Shown here piece by piece: positions 27,046 through 35,737 of a stretch of DNA of 64,000 bases (position 1 is its first letter; every line of letters begins with the position of its first letter). The position numbers and the translations under genes are program-made. Source of the DNA: an uncultured Tenacibaculum sp. Its GTDB lineage: Bacteria; Bacteroidota; Bacteroidia; Flavobacteriales; Flavobacteriaceae. Location of the stretch: assembly GCA_947496185.1 (NCBI GenBank), contig CANMCD010000013.1:1-64000 (forward strand), read 5' to 3'. The notes beneath the pieces are model-generated. The model did not search any database. It was not told the DNA's origin and was given only the letters and a program-made list of their open reading frames with translations.

Positions 27046-27150
27046 TTAAATCATACTACCTTCAAGGATCATATTTTTAAAGAGCTTATCTTGACCTGCT
27101 GTTTTTTTATTAGAAATGAGTAAAAAAATGACGATATATGTTACTGTTAT

Positions 27151-27214
27151 CTTTCCTTCGTAAGGTATTCATTTAAATTTTACTTATTAAAAATGAATGC
27201 CTTACGAAGAAAAG
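27151..27214. repeat. Long imperfect inverted repeat between convergent genes
   Basis: Arms 27156-27174 and 27191-27209 pair over 19 positions with one T:G wobble, and pairing continues outward past one mismatch. The loop is 16 nt. There is no T-run after either arm, so it is not a standard terminator. It could still form the shared 3' end of the two convergent transcripts. Confidence 0.7.
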
Positions 27215-27235
27215 GGTTTATTAATGAAAGTTATA

Positions 27236-28258
27236 TTATCTAGTTTCTTTTCTACCATCTGCATGGAGTGCAAAACGCCCAACGTTCCTATCATGAACAT
27301 ATTCTTGACTTGGCCATGGCCACCCTCCAAACCTAGTTTTTTGATAATCATTTAAGGCTTCAATAATCTCTGCTTGTGTATTCATAACATAAGGGCCATA
27401 TTTTGCGACAGGTTCACCAATAGGTTTTCCTTGTAACAGTAATAAATATCCATCATTAGTTCCATTTTCCAATAAAATATCTTCTTTTGGATTTACCTTT
27501 ACTGCATGATAGTTTTTTACATTTTGCCCATCAATGTTTATCGAATTTCCTTTATAAAAATAAAGGGTTCTATTAACACCATTAATCATAGATTTGGGTA
27601 GTTTCCAAATAGCATTAGCGTCCATTTTGATTGTTAAAACACGAACTCCGTTATCTGGATTAGACGCCCATGAATTTGGGGTAGGTGTTGGCGCTTCAAT
27701 ATCATTATAACTTCCTGCAATAATGTCAATAGTTGTAATATTTCCATTATTGTCTCTTTCTTTATAAGTTGGAATCATATCTTTCCATAACATTTTGAAA
27801 TGTGGATCAACAAACTTACTAACCTTAGGAAGATTCAACCATATTTGAAATATCTCTAATGGGTTTTCCTTTTCCTTATAAACCATAGGAAACATTTCAG
27901 AGTGTTGAATACCTTTACCCGCCGTCATCCACTGTACATCTCCAGCACCAAACCTCCCTGCGGCTCCAAGAGAGTCTGTATGGTCAACAAATCCTTCTTT
28001 ATTAATAGTAATTGTTTCAAACCCACGATGTGGATGATGTGGAAATCCAGGAATATGTGTACCATGGTACATGCGAAAACCATCCTTTACAGCAAAATCC
28101 TGCCCAAGTACCCTGTCTTTCAATGCGGCTGTAGGAATGCCCATTTTTTCATTTCCTTTAGGGTATTCGTCTCTATGATGAGCACAAAATAAAAAAGGAT
28201 CTTCAGTTTCCCATGGAAACCCTAGTGGTTTTATTTGAATTATTTTATCTGAGTTCAT
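27236..28258 (-). CDS. Pirin family protein
   Basis: The 340-residue protein has the two-cupin pirin fold. The metal-binding N-terminal cupin has the family motif FPHHPHRGFETITI, then DHTDSLGAAGRFGAGDVQWMTAGKGIQHSEM with further His and Glu ligands. The C-terminal cupin is shorter, with GTNDGYLLLLQGKPIGEPVAKYGPYVMN. Pirins are iron proteins; some have quercetin dioxygenase activity, others act as redox sensors. It is longer than the usual 230-300 residues at both ends. It lies 67 bp downstream of a marR gene with a shared operator sequence. Confidence 0.92.
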   Translation of the reverse strand: MNSDKIIQIKPLGFPWETEDPFLFCAHHRDEYPKGNEKMGIPTAALKDRVLGQDFAVKDGFRMYHGTHIPGFPHHPHRGFETITINKEGFVDHTDSLGAAGRFGAGDVQWMTAGKGIQHSEMFPMVYKEKENPLEIFQIWLNLPKVSKFVDPHFKMLWKDMIPTYKERDNNGNITTIDIIAGSYNDIEAPTPTPNSWASNPDNGVRVLTIKMDANAIWKLPKSMINGVNRTLYFYKGNSINIDGQNVKNYHAVKVNPKEDILLENGTNDGYLLLLQGKPIGEPVAKYGPYVMNTQAEIIEALNDYQKTRFGGWPWPSQEYVHDRNVGRFALHADGRKETR

Positions 28259-28277
28259 TTTAATTGATATATAGATT

Positions 28278-28308
28278 AAACAATAGTTGTTTTAAACAAA
28301 TGTTTAAA
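28278..28308. promoter_or_regulatory. MarR operator upstream of pirin
   Basis: The 15-mer AAACAATAGTTGTTT (AAACAA and TTGTTT arms, 3-nt centre) at 28278-28292 is identical to one at 28783-28797 upstream of marR. It lies 20 bp before the pirin start. A second palindrome, TTTAAACA-AA-TGTTTAAA, overlaps its end at 28291-28308. Confidence 0.7.
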
Positions 28309-28325
28309 TAAAAAATTATACTAAA

Positions 28326-28778
28326 TTAGTCTCTCATTTTTCGTAGAATTTTAAAAAGTGTTTGTGCTTCTTTTTCAGAAATAACATCCTCAAAGTAGTT
28401 TTTTACTGAAGTTTTAGCAATAGCATGGAGTTGATAGAAGAGTTCGATACCACTTTCTGTAATTGTAATATCAATTTTTCTTCGATTTGTAACACAGGTT
28501 TTTCGGTTGACCAATCCTTTATTAACCAATCGATCAAGTAAACGAGTCAAATCAGGACTAGGAACAATTAAGCCTTCTTTTATACTCTTGGCATCCATGG
28601 GCTCAGGAGAGTTTTTAGCTAAAATAGCCAAGACATTTAATTGTGGATGGGTAATTCCATAGGGTTTTAAGGTCTTTTTGATCTCAAGTTCAATCCAACC
28701 AGCAGTTTTTAGTAAACTAAAATAGCTTCTGGCAAATTGATTTTTTGCATCCTCTTTAAAAAGAAATTTATTTTCCAT
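28326..28778 (-). CDS. MarR family transcriptional regulator
   Basis: The 150-residue protein has a helix-rich N-terminus (residues 1-40), the winged helix-turn-helix core (THPQLNVLAILAKNS, then LIVPSPDLTRLLDRLVNKGLVNRKTCVTNRRKIDITIT), and a C-terminal dimerisation helix. The LTRLLDRLVNKGLV recognition helix and the R-R-K-I-D-I wing are typical. Such regulators usually repress neighbours and release DNA on binding phenolic or oxidised ligands. It precedes pirin on the same strand and shares the operator. Confidence 0.92.
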   Translation of the reverse strand: MENKFLFKEDAKNQFARSYFSLLKTAGWIELEIKKTLKPYGITHPQLNVLAILAKNSPEPMDAKSIKEGLIVPSPDLTRLLDRLVNKGLVNRKTCVTNRRKIDITITESGIELFYQLHAIAKTSVKNYFEDVISEKEAQTLFKILRKMRD

Positions 28779-28782
28779 TACT

Positions 28783-28797
28783 AAACAATAGTTGTTT
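28783..28797. promoter_or_regulatory. MarR operator upstream of its own gene
   Basis: This exact copy of the 15-mer found before pirin lies 5 bp upstream of the marR start codon, as expected for autorepression. Confidence 0.7.
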
Positions 28798-28799
28798 AT

Positions 28800-29386
28800 A
28801 ACAACAAATATATGAAAAATAAATTAAAACCTTTATATGTTCTTTACATCATTATACTTTAATGAAATTATTAATGGATCTTCCGGCGTTGCTTTCCACT
28901 TTATAGCTTGTAAAAGTATTGAATCTTCAGTTGAAAGAATTAGTTAATTTTTAATTAAAAAATTATATATTTGCTAGCGTTGTTGGTTTTTTTTGGAGGT
29001 GTTTATGTGTTTTGTGTGCATATTTTTAACATATAATGACCTAAATACCATCCATAATAGAGCAGCATAGAACCTAACCTAACAAATACTAACTATATTA
29101 CTACTTTTTTACATAAAATAGTTGACTTCAATACTAGTTTTACATTTTTTTTAAATTTCTTCAAAATTCAAATACCGAGAGTGTATATTATTGCACGTAC
29201 TTGACAACTAATCTTGGTACATATATGATTATTAGTTTAGATTAATAATAGCGCATATCCATATTTCATGTAACATATTTATAATACCTGTTTAATAACA
29301 TGGTGTACGGGAATTTTCGCCATAAAACAGTAGCATTATTTTTATTAAGACCTCTTGGTTGTATTTAATTAATCCCTACAAAACAC
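28800..29386. other. Gene-free stretch upstream of the ebo cluster
   Basis: Nearly 590 bp hold no supportable gene. TATATTTG at 28966-28973 matches the -7 box but has no -33 partner at proper spacing and is 414 bp from the eboA start. The length suggests distal regulation or an unrecognised small RNA, but I see no terminator in it. Confidence 0.4.
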
Positions 29387-30232
29387 ATGGACAATACATT
29401 ACAATATAATGAAATTCAGTATGAAATTTCTGAGGAAAAATTTCGAACGATACTTGATAATACGCTATCAGAAAAAGAAATTAGTTGGCTAAATAAAAAA
29501 ATTGACGAAGTTAAGAAAGATGTTTCAGGAAGTAAATTTATGATAACCTATAGCTTAATACCTCGATTCATTTCTAATGATAAAATAGATTTTAATAAAG
29601 AAGATTTGGGTACTTTACAGCAATGGTATCCTTCCTTTTTACCTAGTACTTGGAGTAAAAAATCTTTGAGCCGAGTTTTGTTACTCATTATAACAACACA
29701 AAAAAAAGAAAAATCGCTGCTAACTAAATTGGTTTCAGCTTGTAGCATAGAGGAATTGATAGATTTTTATAAAAGTTTATTCTTTCTAAAGGCACCAGCA
29801 CAATACACGTTTTTAATAGAAGAAGGTATTAGAACAAATGCCACCGATGTTTTTGATGCGATTGCATTAAACAACCCTTATGCAATGAATTTTTTAAAAG
29901 AAGCTTCGTGGAATCAATTGGTACTAAAAGCCATATTTATGGAGCGACCACTTTACAAAATATACAAACTTCAAGAAAGGAATAATTTGAAATTAGCATT
30001 AATGCTGAGTGACTATATAAAGGAAAGATGGTCTGCTGGAAGAGATATTTCACCTGAAGTATGGCAATTAATGTACGGTTATCAACAGCCACAAATTCAA
30101 AAAGTATTAGCACAAGCAATGACTTCAACCAACGCTTATCAATGTACTATTGTAAAATCGGTACTATTAGATAAAAACCATAAAAACAATCATTTCTGGA
30201 AGGAAATAGGAGAACAATACGAACTTAACTAA
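29387..30232 (+). CDS. eboA: EboA domain protein
   Basis: The 281-residue helical protein is encoded at the head of a gene order (EboA, TatD-like, UbiA-like, DHQS-like, TIM barrel) diagnostic for the ebo cluster. Internal features include ISWLNKKIDEVKKDV, LGTLQQWYPSFLPSTWSKKSLSRVLLL, and NAYQCTIVKSVLLD near the end. No catalytic motif is visible. In cyanobacteria the ebo genes are needed to move a scytonemin precursor to the periplasm. The same genes occur in Bacteroidota, where the substrate is unknown. It is followed after 10 bp by eboB. Confidence 0.82.
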   Translation: MDNTLQYNEIQYEISEEKFRTILDNTLSEKEISWLNKKIDEVKKDVSGSKFMITYSLIPRFISNDKIDFNKEDLGTLQQWYPSFLPSTWSKKSLSRVLLLIITTQKKEKSLLTKLVSACSIEELIDFYKSLFFLKAPAQYTFLIEEGIRTNATDVFDAIALNNPYAMNFLKEASWNQLVLKAIFMERPLYKIYKLQERNNLKLALMLSDYIKERWSAGRDISPEVWQLMYGYQQPQIQKVLAQAMTSTNAYQCTIVKSVLLDKNHKNNHFWKEIGEQYELN

Positions 30233-30242
30233 TTAAAAAAGA

Positions 30243-31151
30243 ATGGAATTTTACATCGACCCACACATTCACATGGTTTCACGTACTACAGACGATTATG
30301 AAGCGATGAGAGCAGCCGGTATCGTGGCTGTTATTGAACCTGCCTTTTGGTTAGGACAACCTAGAACTTCAGTAGGTTCTTTTCAAGACTACTTTAATAG
30401 TTTGATTAATTGGGAAAGGTTTAGAGCATCTCAATTTGGCATAAAACATTATTGTACCATGGGATTGAATTCTAAAGAAGCAAATAATGAGAAGCTTGCA
30501 GAACAAGTAATGGAGATACTTCCGTTGTATGCTGCAAAAGAAGGTGTGGTTGCTATTGGAGAAATAGGATATGACGATCAAACGAAAGCGGAGGATAAGT
30601 TTTTTAGATTACAAATTGAACTGGCCAAAGATTTAGCACTTCCTATCATGGTTCACACGCCTCATCGTGATAAGAAGAATGGAACCCTTAAAAGTATGGA
30701 TGTTATTGAAGAGCATGGCGTATGTCCTTCAATGGTTGTCATAGATCATAATAACGAAGAAACAGCAAAGTCGGTACTAGATAGGGGGTTTTGGGCAGCG
30801 TTTACGATTTACCCCAATACAAAAATGGGTAATGAACGAATGGTAGAAGTAGTAAAAACATATGGATCAGAAAGAGTTATAGTGGATAGTTCTGCAGATT
30901 GGGGGGTAAGTGACCCTTTATCAGTACCCAAAACAGCTTTATTAATGAAAGAAAGAGGGGTTTCAGCAAAGGATATTCATCTTACCTGTTATAAAAATGC
31001 CTTGGATGTTTATGCACAAAGCGGGCAATTTAACGAAGAAGATTGGATAAAAGACATTACCATAGAAGCACATGAATTACTTCATGGTAATTCTGTTTTA
31101 AGAGGACAGGAATTTACCAAAAAAACATATACCAACATAATTAAAAATTAA
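30243..31151 (+). CDS. eboB: TatD-family metal-dependent hydrolase of the ebo cluster
   Basis: The 302-residue TIM-barrel amidohydrolase has the metal-binding HIH near the N-terminus (EFYIDPHIHMVSR), then AIGEIGYDD (Glu ligand), LPIMVHTPHRDKKNG (His) and VIDHNNEE, ending with VIVDSSADWGVSDP where the terminal Asp is expected. This active-site set matches TatD/PHP-like hydrolases. Its role in the ebo pathway is unknown. It sits 10 bp after eboA and 1 bp before eboC. Confidence 0.88.
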   Translation: MEFYIDPHIHMVSRTTDDYEAMRAAGIVAVIEPAFWLGQPRTSVGSFQDYFNSLINWERFRASQFGIKHYCTMGLNSKEANNEKLAEQVMEILPLYAAKEGVVAIGEIGYDDQTKAEDKFFRLQIELAKDLALPIMVHTPHRDKKNGTLKSMDVIEEHGVCPSMVVIDHNNEETAKSVLDRGFWAAFTIYPNTKMGNERMVEVVKTYGSERVIVDSSADWGVSDPLSVPKTALLMKERGVSAKDIHLTCYKNALDVYAQSGQFNEEDWIKDITIEAHELLHGNSVLRGQEFTKKTYTNIIKN

Positions 31152-31152
31152 C

Positions 31153-32040
31153 ATGAGACTAGGTTATTTTTTAAAAATAGCGCGTCCAGCTAATATTTTA
31201 ACAGCAATTTCAGATATAATTGCAGGTTTTGCAATAGCAGGCGTTCTTGCTCCTGAAATTATTACAACACAGTATGAGCAAGCTGTAATGTTGTTAATAG
31301 CCACCATAGGTTTGTACGCAGGAGGTATCGTATTTAACGATATTTTCGATTTTGAAAGCGATACGTTGCATAGGCCCGAGAGGGTTTTGCCCATGGGGCA
31401 TATTTCAGTAAAAGAAGCAGTTGTGTATGGGGTAAGTTTGTTTGTTATCGCTATTATTTCTGCATTTCTACTCTCTGTTTACAGCGGAATAGTATCGGTT
31501 ATTATCTGTTTGTTAGCACTTAGTTATGATAAATATGCAAAACACCATAGGGTTTTAGGCCCTTTAAATATGGGGTTATGTAGAACCTTCAACTTATTTC
31601 TAGGAATGAGTATCGTACCGAATACAATTCAAGAAGTATGGTTTATAGGCTTTATTCCGTTGATGTTTATTGCCGCAATTACGCTGGTTGCTCAAAAAGA
31701 AGCCAAGGGGAATAATAAAAGTTCAATTGTAAAAGCAATTATTTTAGACGGCTTAGTAACTTCATTTTTTATCGTTCTAATGTTTAAGGGGTATATTGAC
31801 AGTTTGGTAAGCTTTCCTTTTTTACTTTTTTGGTTTGGAATTAATTTGTTTGCCAAATTAAATGCGGTTAAAAAAAATTACCCAAAACAAATAAAGCAAG
31901 CTGTAAAAATAGGAGTATTATCATTAATTCCACTAAATGCCATATACGTTGCAGGTTTTTCGGATGGATATAACGCAATACTACTTATAGGATTACTTCC
32001 TTTGTCTATAATAATAGCCAAATATTACGCAGTAACTTAA
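31153..32040 (+). CDS. eboC: UbiA-like prenyltransferase of the ebo cluster
   Basis: The 295-residue inner-membrane protein has about eight transmembrane helices. The first Asp-rich prenyl-diphosphate motif is intact at N62-D63-x-x-D66-x-x-x-D70 (NDIFDFESDTLHRPERVLP). The second region around LALSYDKYAKHHRVLGPLNMGLCRTFN fits the family. It probably attaches an isoprenoid chain to a small acceptor made by the other ebo enzymes, which is inference. Confidence 0.88.
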   Translation: MRLGYFLKIARPANILTAISDIIAGFAIAGVLAPEIITTQYEQAVMLLIATIGLYAGGIVFNDIFDFESDTLHRPERVLPMGHISVKEAVVYGVSLFVIAIISAFLLSVYSGIVSVIICLLALSYDKYAKHHRVLGPLNMGLCRTFNLFLGMSIVPNTIQEVWFIGFIPLMFIAAITLVAQKEAKGNNKSSIVKAIILDGLVTSFFIVLMFKGYIDSLVSFPFLLFWFGINLFAKLNAVKKNYPKQIKQAVKIGVLSLIPLNAIYVAGFSDGYNAILLIGLLPLSIIIAKYYAVT

Positions 32041-32061
32041 AAATAAACATGAATAAGATTT

Positions 32062-33249
32062 ATGAATCATACAATAAAACAAAACTTCAAAGTTCAATTT
32101 AATTATACTATTTTATTTAGTGAAAATATTTTCAGTTCAACCAAAGAGCAATTGGCTGATATTTTAATTTCATCGGATAAAAATAAGCCGTCTAAAGCTA
32201 TCGTCATAATTGACGAAGAAATGTTTTCTTTTCATCCCAACCTTATTGATAGAATTAAAGCATATTTTATTGCCTATCAAGATAAAATTACCCTTGAAGG
32301 AACTCCACTATTAGTAGCAGGTGGAGAAAAAACAAAAAATAACTGGGATTCGGTTGAAAATGTACTTGATTTGATCAATACACAAAAAATAGACAGACAT
32401 TCTTATGTTATCGCAATAGGAGGTGGAGCGGTTTTAGATATGGTAGGTTTTGCTTGTGCCATTGCGCATAGGGGAGTTCGGTTGATTCGAGTTCCAACAA
32501 CTGTTCTTTCACAAAATGACTCTGGGGTAGGGGTTAAAAACTCCGTAAATTATTATAATAAAAAAAACTTTTTAGGCACTTTTCAACCGCCTTATGCAGT
32601 TATCAATGATCGTACGTTTCTAACGACATTGTCTGATAGAGATTGGCGCTCTGGGATTTCAGAGGCCATCAAGGTAGCACTTATTAAAGACAGGTTGTTT
32701 TTTGAATGGATTGAAAAAAATACAGGTGCATTAACGGAAAGAAACCTCGAAGTAATGAACCAGCTTATCTATAAGTGTGCTCAAATGCATGTGGAACATA
32801 TAGGTAAAAATGGCGATCCCTTTGAACAAGGATCATCACGTCCTTTAGATTTTGGTCATTGGGCTGCCCACAAATTGGAATACCTTACAAATTATGAGGT
32901 AACCCACGGAGAAGCAGTAGCAATTGGTATTGCTTTGGATGCTTGTTATTCTCATATAGTTGGATATTTGGATGAAAATGATTTGTACAGAATATTACAC
33001 TGTTTTGATGCTTTAGGTTTTGAGTTGTACCACCCTTTACTTTTTGATAGAAACCAAGTAAATATGATAAACCCTGAACTTATAAAGGGATTAGAAGAAT
33101 TTAGAGAACATCTTGGGGGTGTTTTAACCATTATGTTATTAGACCAAATAGGTAAAGGAAAAGAAGTACACAGTATTGACGAAGAAAAATTACAGACATC
33201 AGTAGCCTATTTAGCAGCTTTTCACAAAGTAAAAAATACCGTGGCATGA
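32062..33249 (+). CDS. eboD: 3-dehydroquinate synthase-like sugar phosphate cyclase of the ebo cluster
   Basis: The 395-residue protein has the DHQS fold. The NAD-binding part is VIAIGGGAVLDMVGFACAIAHRG followed by IRVPTTVLSQNDSGVGVKNSVNYYNKKN. The zinc ligands are in SGISEAIKVALIKD (Glu), RPLDFGHWAAHKLE and THGEAVAIG (two His). The cluster context says cyclisation of a sugar phosphate other than DAHP; valiolone-synthase-like activity is possible but not shown. It shares an ATGA overlap with eboE. A separate aroB is expected elsewhere in the genome. Confidence 0.9.
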   Translation: MNHTIKQNFKVQFNYTILFSENIFSSTKEQLADILISSDKNKPSKAIVIIDEEMFSFHPNLIDRIKAYFIAYQDKITLEGTPLLVAGGEKTKNNWDSVENVLDLINTQKIDRHSYVIAIGGGAVLDMVGFACAIAHRGVRLIRVPTTVLSQNDSGVGVKNSVNYYNKKNFLGTFQPPYAVINDRTFLTTLSDRDWRSGISEAIKVALIKDRLFFEWIEKNTGALTERNLEVMNQLIYKCAQMHVEHIGKNGDPFEQGSSRPLDFGHWAAHKLEYLTNYEVTHGEAVAIGIALDACYSHIVGYLDENDLYRILHCFDALGFELYHPLLFDRNQVNMINPELIKGLEEFREHLGGVLTIMLLDQIGKGKEVHSIDEEKLQTSVAYLAAFHKVKNTVA

Positions 33250-34502
33250 GAATAGGGGAAACAGGACATTTGAGTTATTGTACCAACATTCATTCAGGGG
33301 AATCTTGGAAAGACACGTTTAAGAACTTACAAACTTATTTGCTTAGTATTAAAGATCAGATTGCTAAAAATAATTCCTTCGGAATTGGATTGAGACTTTC
33401 ATGGCAAGCAGTTTCTGAACTTAGTAATAAACGTGTTTTAGATAGCTTTAAAGCATGGCTTGATAGTAATAATGTATATGTATTTACAATTAATGGTTTC
33501 CCTTATGGTAATTTTCATGGTAAGGTGATTAAAGATCAGGTACATACACCCGATTGGACATCGGTAGAAAGAAAGGAATATACAATATTATTATTTGATG
33601 TGCTTTGTCAGTTATTACCAAAAGATATAACAGGAGGGGTTTCGACTTCTCCTATATCTTATAGGTATTGGTTTACAACAAACAGTGCATTGGAAAAAGC
33701 AAAGCTTAAAAGTTGTGAATACCTAATAGATGTTGTAGACCATTTAATAAGTATAAAAGAACAAACAAATAAAAGTTTACATCTTGATATAGAACCTGAG
33801 CCAGATGGTGTGATTGAGAATTCGGACGAATTTTTAGAATTTTATACTAATTACTTAGTAGAAAAAGGGGGAATTATATTGATGGATAAAAGAAATTGTA
33901 CCAAAGAGGAGGCAACAGACTATATTAAAGAACACATCCAGTTGTGTTTTGACGTATGCCACTTTTCAGTTGCTTACGAAAAACCTACAGAGGTGATTCA
34001 GAAAATGAAAGAACATGATATTAAAATAGGGAAAGTTCAATTGAGTGCAGCATTAAAGTATCATCGTTTGGAAGAGGATCGCATTTCTGATCTTAAAAAA
34101 ATATTGACACCGTTTCACGAACCTAGCTATTTACATCAAACGGTAGTACACACCCATAATAATGATTACTTGAAATTTAAAGATTTAAATGATGCTATTA
34201 AGGAAATTGAACAGATAAACCTTAAAGAGGTAAGAACCCATTATCACGTTCCTGTTTTTTTAGCAACTTATGAAAATTTACAATCGACACAAGACGATCT
34301 AATAGAGACATTAGCACTTTGGAATAAAGAAGCTTTTACAAACCATTTAGAAGTTGAAACGTATACATGGGAAGTATTACCTAACCAAATGCAAGTAGCG
34401 TTAGTAACAGCCATAGTCCGAGAACTAAATTGGGTTTTTAAGGAACTAAGGGCTTCAGAAAAAACAGTCAATAACAAATTAACATACCATGACAACAACT
34501 GA
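33246..34502 (+). CDS. eboE: EboE, xylose-isomerase-like TIM-barrel protein
   Basis: The 418-residue protein begins MRIGETGHLSYCTNIHSGESW, the characteristic start of EboE proteins. Further marks are FTINGFPYGNFHG, HLDIEPEPDGVIEN with Glu candidates for metal binding, LCFDVCHFSVAYEKP, and HYHVPVFL. These are AP-endonuclease/xylose-isomerase-type positions. The reaction is unknown. Its last 14 bp overlap the DUF3703 gene. Confidence 0.88.
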   Translation: MRIGETGHLSYCTNIHSGESWKDTFKNLQTYLLSIKDQIAKNNSFGIGLRLSWQAVSELSNKRVLDSFKAWLDSNNVYVFTINGFPYGNFHGKVIKDQVHTPDWTSVERKEYTILLFDVLCQLLPKDITGGVSTSPISYRYWFTTNSALEKAKLKSCEYLIDVVDHLISIKEQTNKSLHLDIEPEPDGVIENSDEFLEFYTNYLVEKGGIILMDKRNCTKEEATDYIKEHIQLCFDVCHFSVAYEKPTEVIQKMKEHDIKIGKVQLSAALKYHRLEEDRISDLKKILTPFHEPSYLHQTVVHTHNNDYLKFKDLNDAIKEIEQINLKEVRTHYHVPVFLATYENLQSTQDDLIETLALWNKEAFTNHLEVETYTWEVLPNQMQVALVTAIVRELNWVFKELRASEKTVNNKLTYHDNN

Positions 34503-34755
34503 AAAGAACTTAGTGTATCAAGAACAGTTAGCATTGGGAAAAGCGGCGCTTCAGAAGAATAATTTTCAAAAGTCACTTTATCACTTAGAGAACAGTCATG
34601 ATATTGGACAAAAAAACATATTTAAGCATGCACGATCACATTTTTGGTTGTTGATTTTAGGGGTAAAAACAAAAAACTATAAAAAAATAATACTCCAGTT
34701 TTTTTTGATTATTGCAGCATTACTGGGCATTAGAATTAATAAGCCTAATAAATAG
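34489..34755 (+). CDS. DUF3703-like small protein at the end of the ebo cluster
   Basis: The 88-residue protein has the DUF3703 pattern as I remember it: a helix with LALGKAALQKNNFQKSLYHLENSHDIGQK, a conserved HARSHFWLLILGVKTKNYKKI, and a hydrophobic C-terminal helix (LQFFLIIAALLGI). It overlaps eboE and is followed by a terminator-like hairpin, so it is the last gene of the operon. In other ebo clusters this position can hold eboF (an alkaline-phosphatase-like enzyme), which I do not see here. Function is unknown. Confidence 0.72.
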   Translation: MTTTEKNLVYQEQLALGKAALQKNNFQKSLYHLENSHDIGQKNIFKHARSHFWLLILGVKTKNYKKIILQFFLIIAALLGIRINKPNK

Positions 34756-34761
34756 TTTTTC

Positions 34762-34795
34762 AATAGTATAAGAGAGCTTTCTTATACTATTTATT
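34762..34795 (+). terminator. Hairpin after the ebo cluster
   Basis: A perfect 11-bp stem (34762-34772 with 34781-34791) has an 8-nt loop, 6 bp past the DUF3703 stop. The following sequence is T-rich but interrupted (TATTATT). Confidence 0.7.
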
Positions 34796-35403
34796 ATTGA
34801 TTACATTAGTTTACTTTGAAATTATTTCTTAATAGATTTTCTATGTATTAAAATCTAAAACAAATGTTTGTTTATAAAATTATATTGGAATACCGAAAAA
34901 ATATCTTACGCTACCCGAAAATTAATTGAGAGGATAGTGAACCCTTTGGGTGAACCTTAATTATTCTACATAATGTAACTTTTGAAATCAGACTATAAAA
35001 AGAACCTTCTTTGGAAAAAGTGAGGAAAAATATATTGTCAATATTTGGAACTATATATGTTTTCCTGAATATTTGCATTGAATATATTGAAAAAACAAAT
35101 ATAATGCTTATGAACATAATTAAACTACATAAAACGGAAGTGAAATTGCGACATTTTTGGTAATTGTTCTAGGTAAAAACTTTTTATAATATAGTAAAAG
35201 CGTCCAAAACATAATTTTTGGGCGTTTTTTTTATAATTTATTTTAAATACCTATTGAGACCATCATGTCCTTTGATTTTTGATTATAATATTTATAATCA
35301 GACAGTTATTTATTTTGATCATACTCGCTAAAAGCGAATAGGAATTTTATTGTCTTTATTAGGGGTTTAATCTTTTGATTTTTAGTGGTTTGTGTTTTTT
35401 TTG
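34796..35403. other. Gene-free stretch between the ebo cluster and a small transcription unit
   Basis: About 600 bp hold no supportable protein gene. A terminator at 35197 implies that something ends there on the plus strand. GGTGAACC-type repeats near 34940-34970 might fold locally. A short unannotated RNA is possible. Confidence 0.4.
35197..35233 (+). terminator. Orphan rho-independent terminator
   Basis: CGTCCAAAA (35201-35209) pairs with TTTTGGGCG (35216-35224) with one G:T pair, followed by an 8-T run. There is no protein gene upstream within 400 bp. Confidence 0.7.
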
Positions 35404-35435
35404 TTTGTGTAATTCAGAAATATATTTCATCTTTG
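35404..35435 (+). promoter_or_regulatory. Promoter of a small transcription unit
   Basis: TTTG at 35404-35407 is followed after exactly 20 nt by CATCTTTG at 35428-35435, one mismatch from TAnnTTTG. This is one of the best-spaced promoters in the window. Transcription would start near 35442. Confidence 0.65.
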
Positions 35436-35478
35436 CAGCGCAATAATGCAATAAAACAATATTAAAAAGCGAAGTAAA

Positions 35479-35565
35479 ATGTTCAACAACTTATTAAACA
35501 TATATATACAAAGGGAACTAGGTTCTTATGTGTATGATCTTCGTGACTTTCAAAATTATAAATAG
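35479..35565 (+). CDS. Candidate 28-residue peptide on a short autonomous transcript
   Basis: An ATG 37 nt after the predicted transcription start opens a 28-codon ORF (MFNNLLNIYIQRELG..., ending RDFQNYK). It is followed 22 bp later by a strong terminator at 35587. The predicted transcript is about 180 nt and would carry only this ORF. The peptide has four Tyr and five Asn but no run of one amino acid, so it is not an obvious attenuation leader; the next gene (rtcB) starts 260 bp after the terminator. It may be a real small protein or a structured RNA. I recognise no family. Confidence 0.45.
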   Translation: MFNNLLNIYIQRELGSYVYDLRDFQNYK

Positions 35566-35586
35566 TAATTAAATCTATTATATATG

Positions 35587-35621
35587 AAAAGTCCGAAGTT
35601 GAAAAGTTTCGGATTTTTTTT
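35587..35621 (+). terminator. Terminator of the small transcription unit
   Basis: TCCGAA (35592-35597) pairs with TTCGGA (35608-35613), the stem is extended by A:T and G:T pairs, and it ends in an 8-T run. Confidence 0.8.
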
Positions 35622-35737
35622 ATGACTTTTTCTTAAATATTTCCGAATTAAAAAGCTTAAAAACTATAGCGTAAATTGTAGTCATAACATGAAATTACTG
35701 TAAAATAGAATAAACTATTTTTCTTGATCTAAATAAG

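Noticed and set aside
34911-35117. 68-codon minus-strand ORF
   Set aside because: It looks like chance translation of AT-rich DNA. No start context, promoter or family character was found.
35479-35621. Classical amino-acid attenuator upstream of rtcB
   Set aside because: The peptide lacks a run of one amino acid, no competing antiterminator pairing is obvious, and the next operon is not biosynthetic. It is kept as an independent mini-gene instead.
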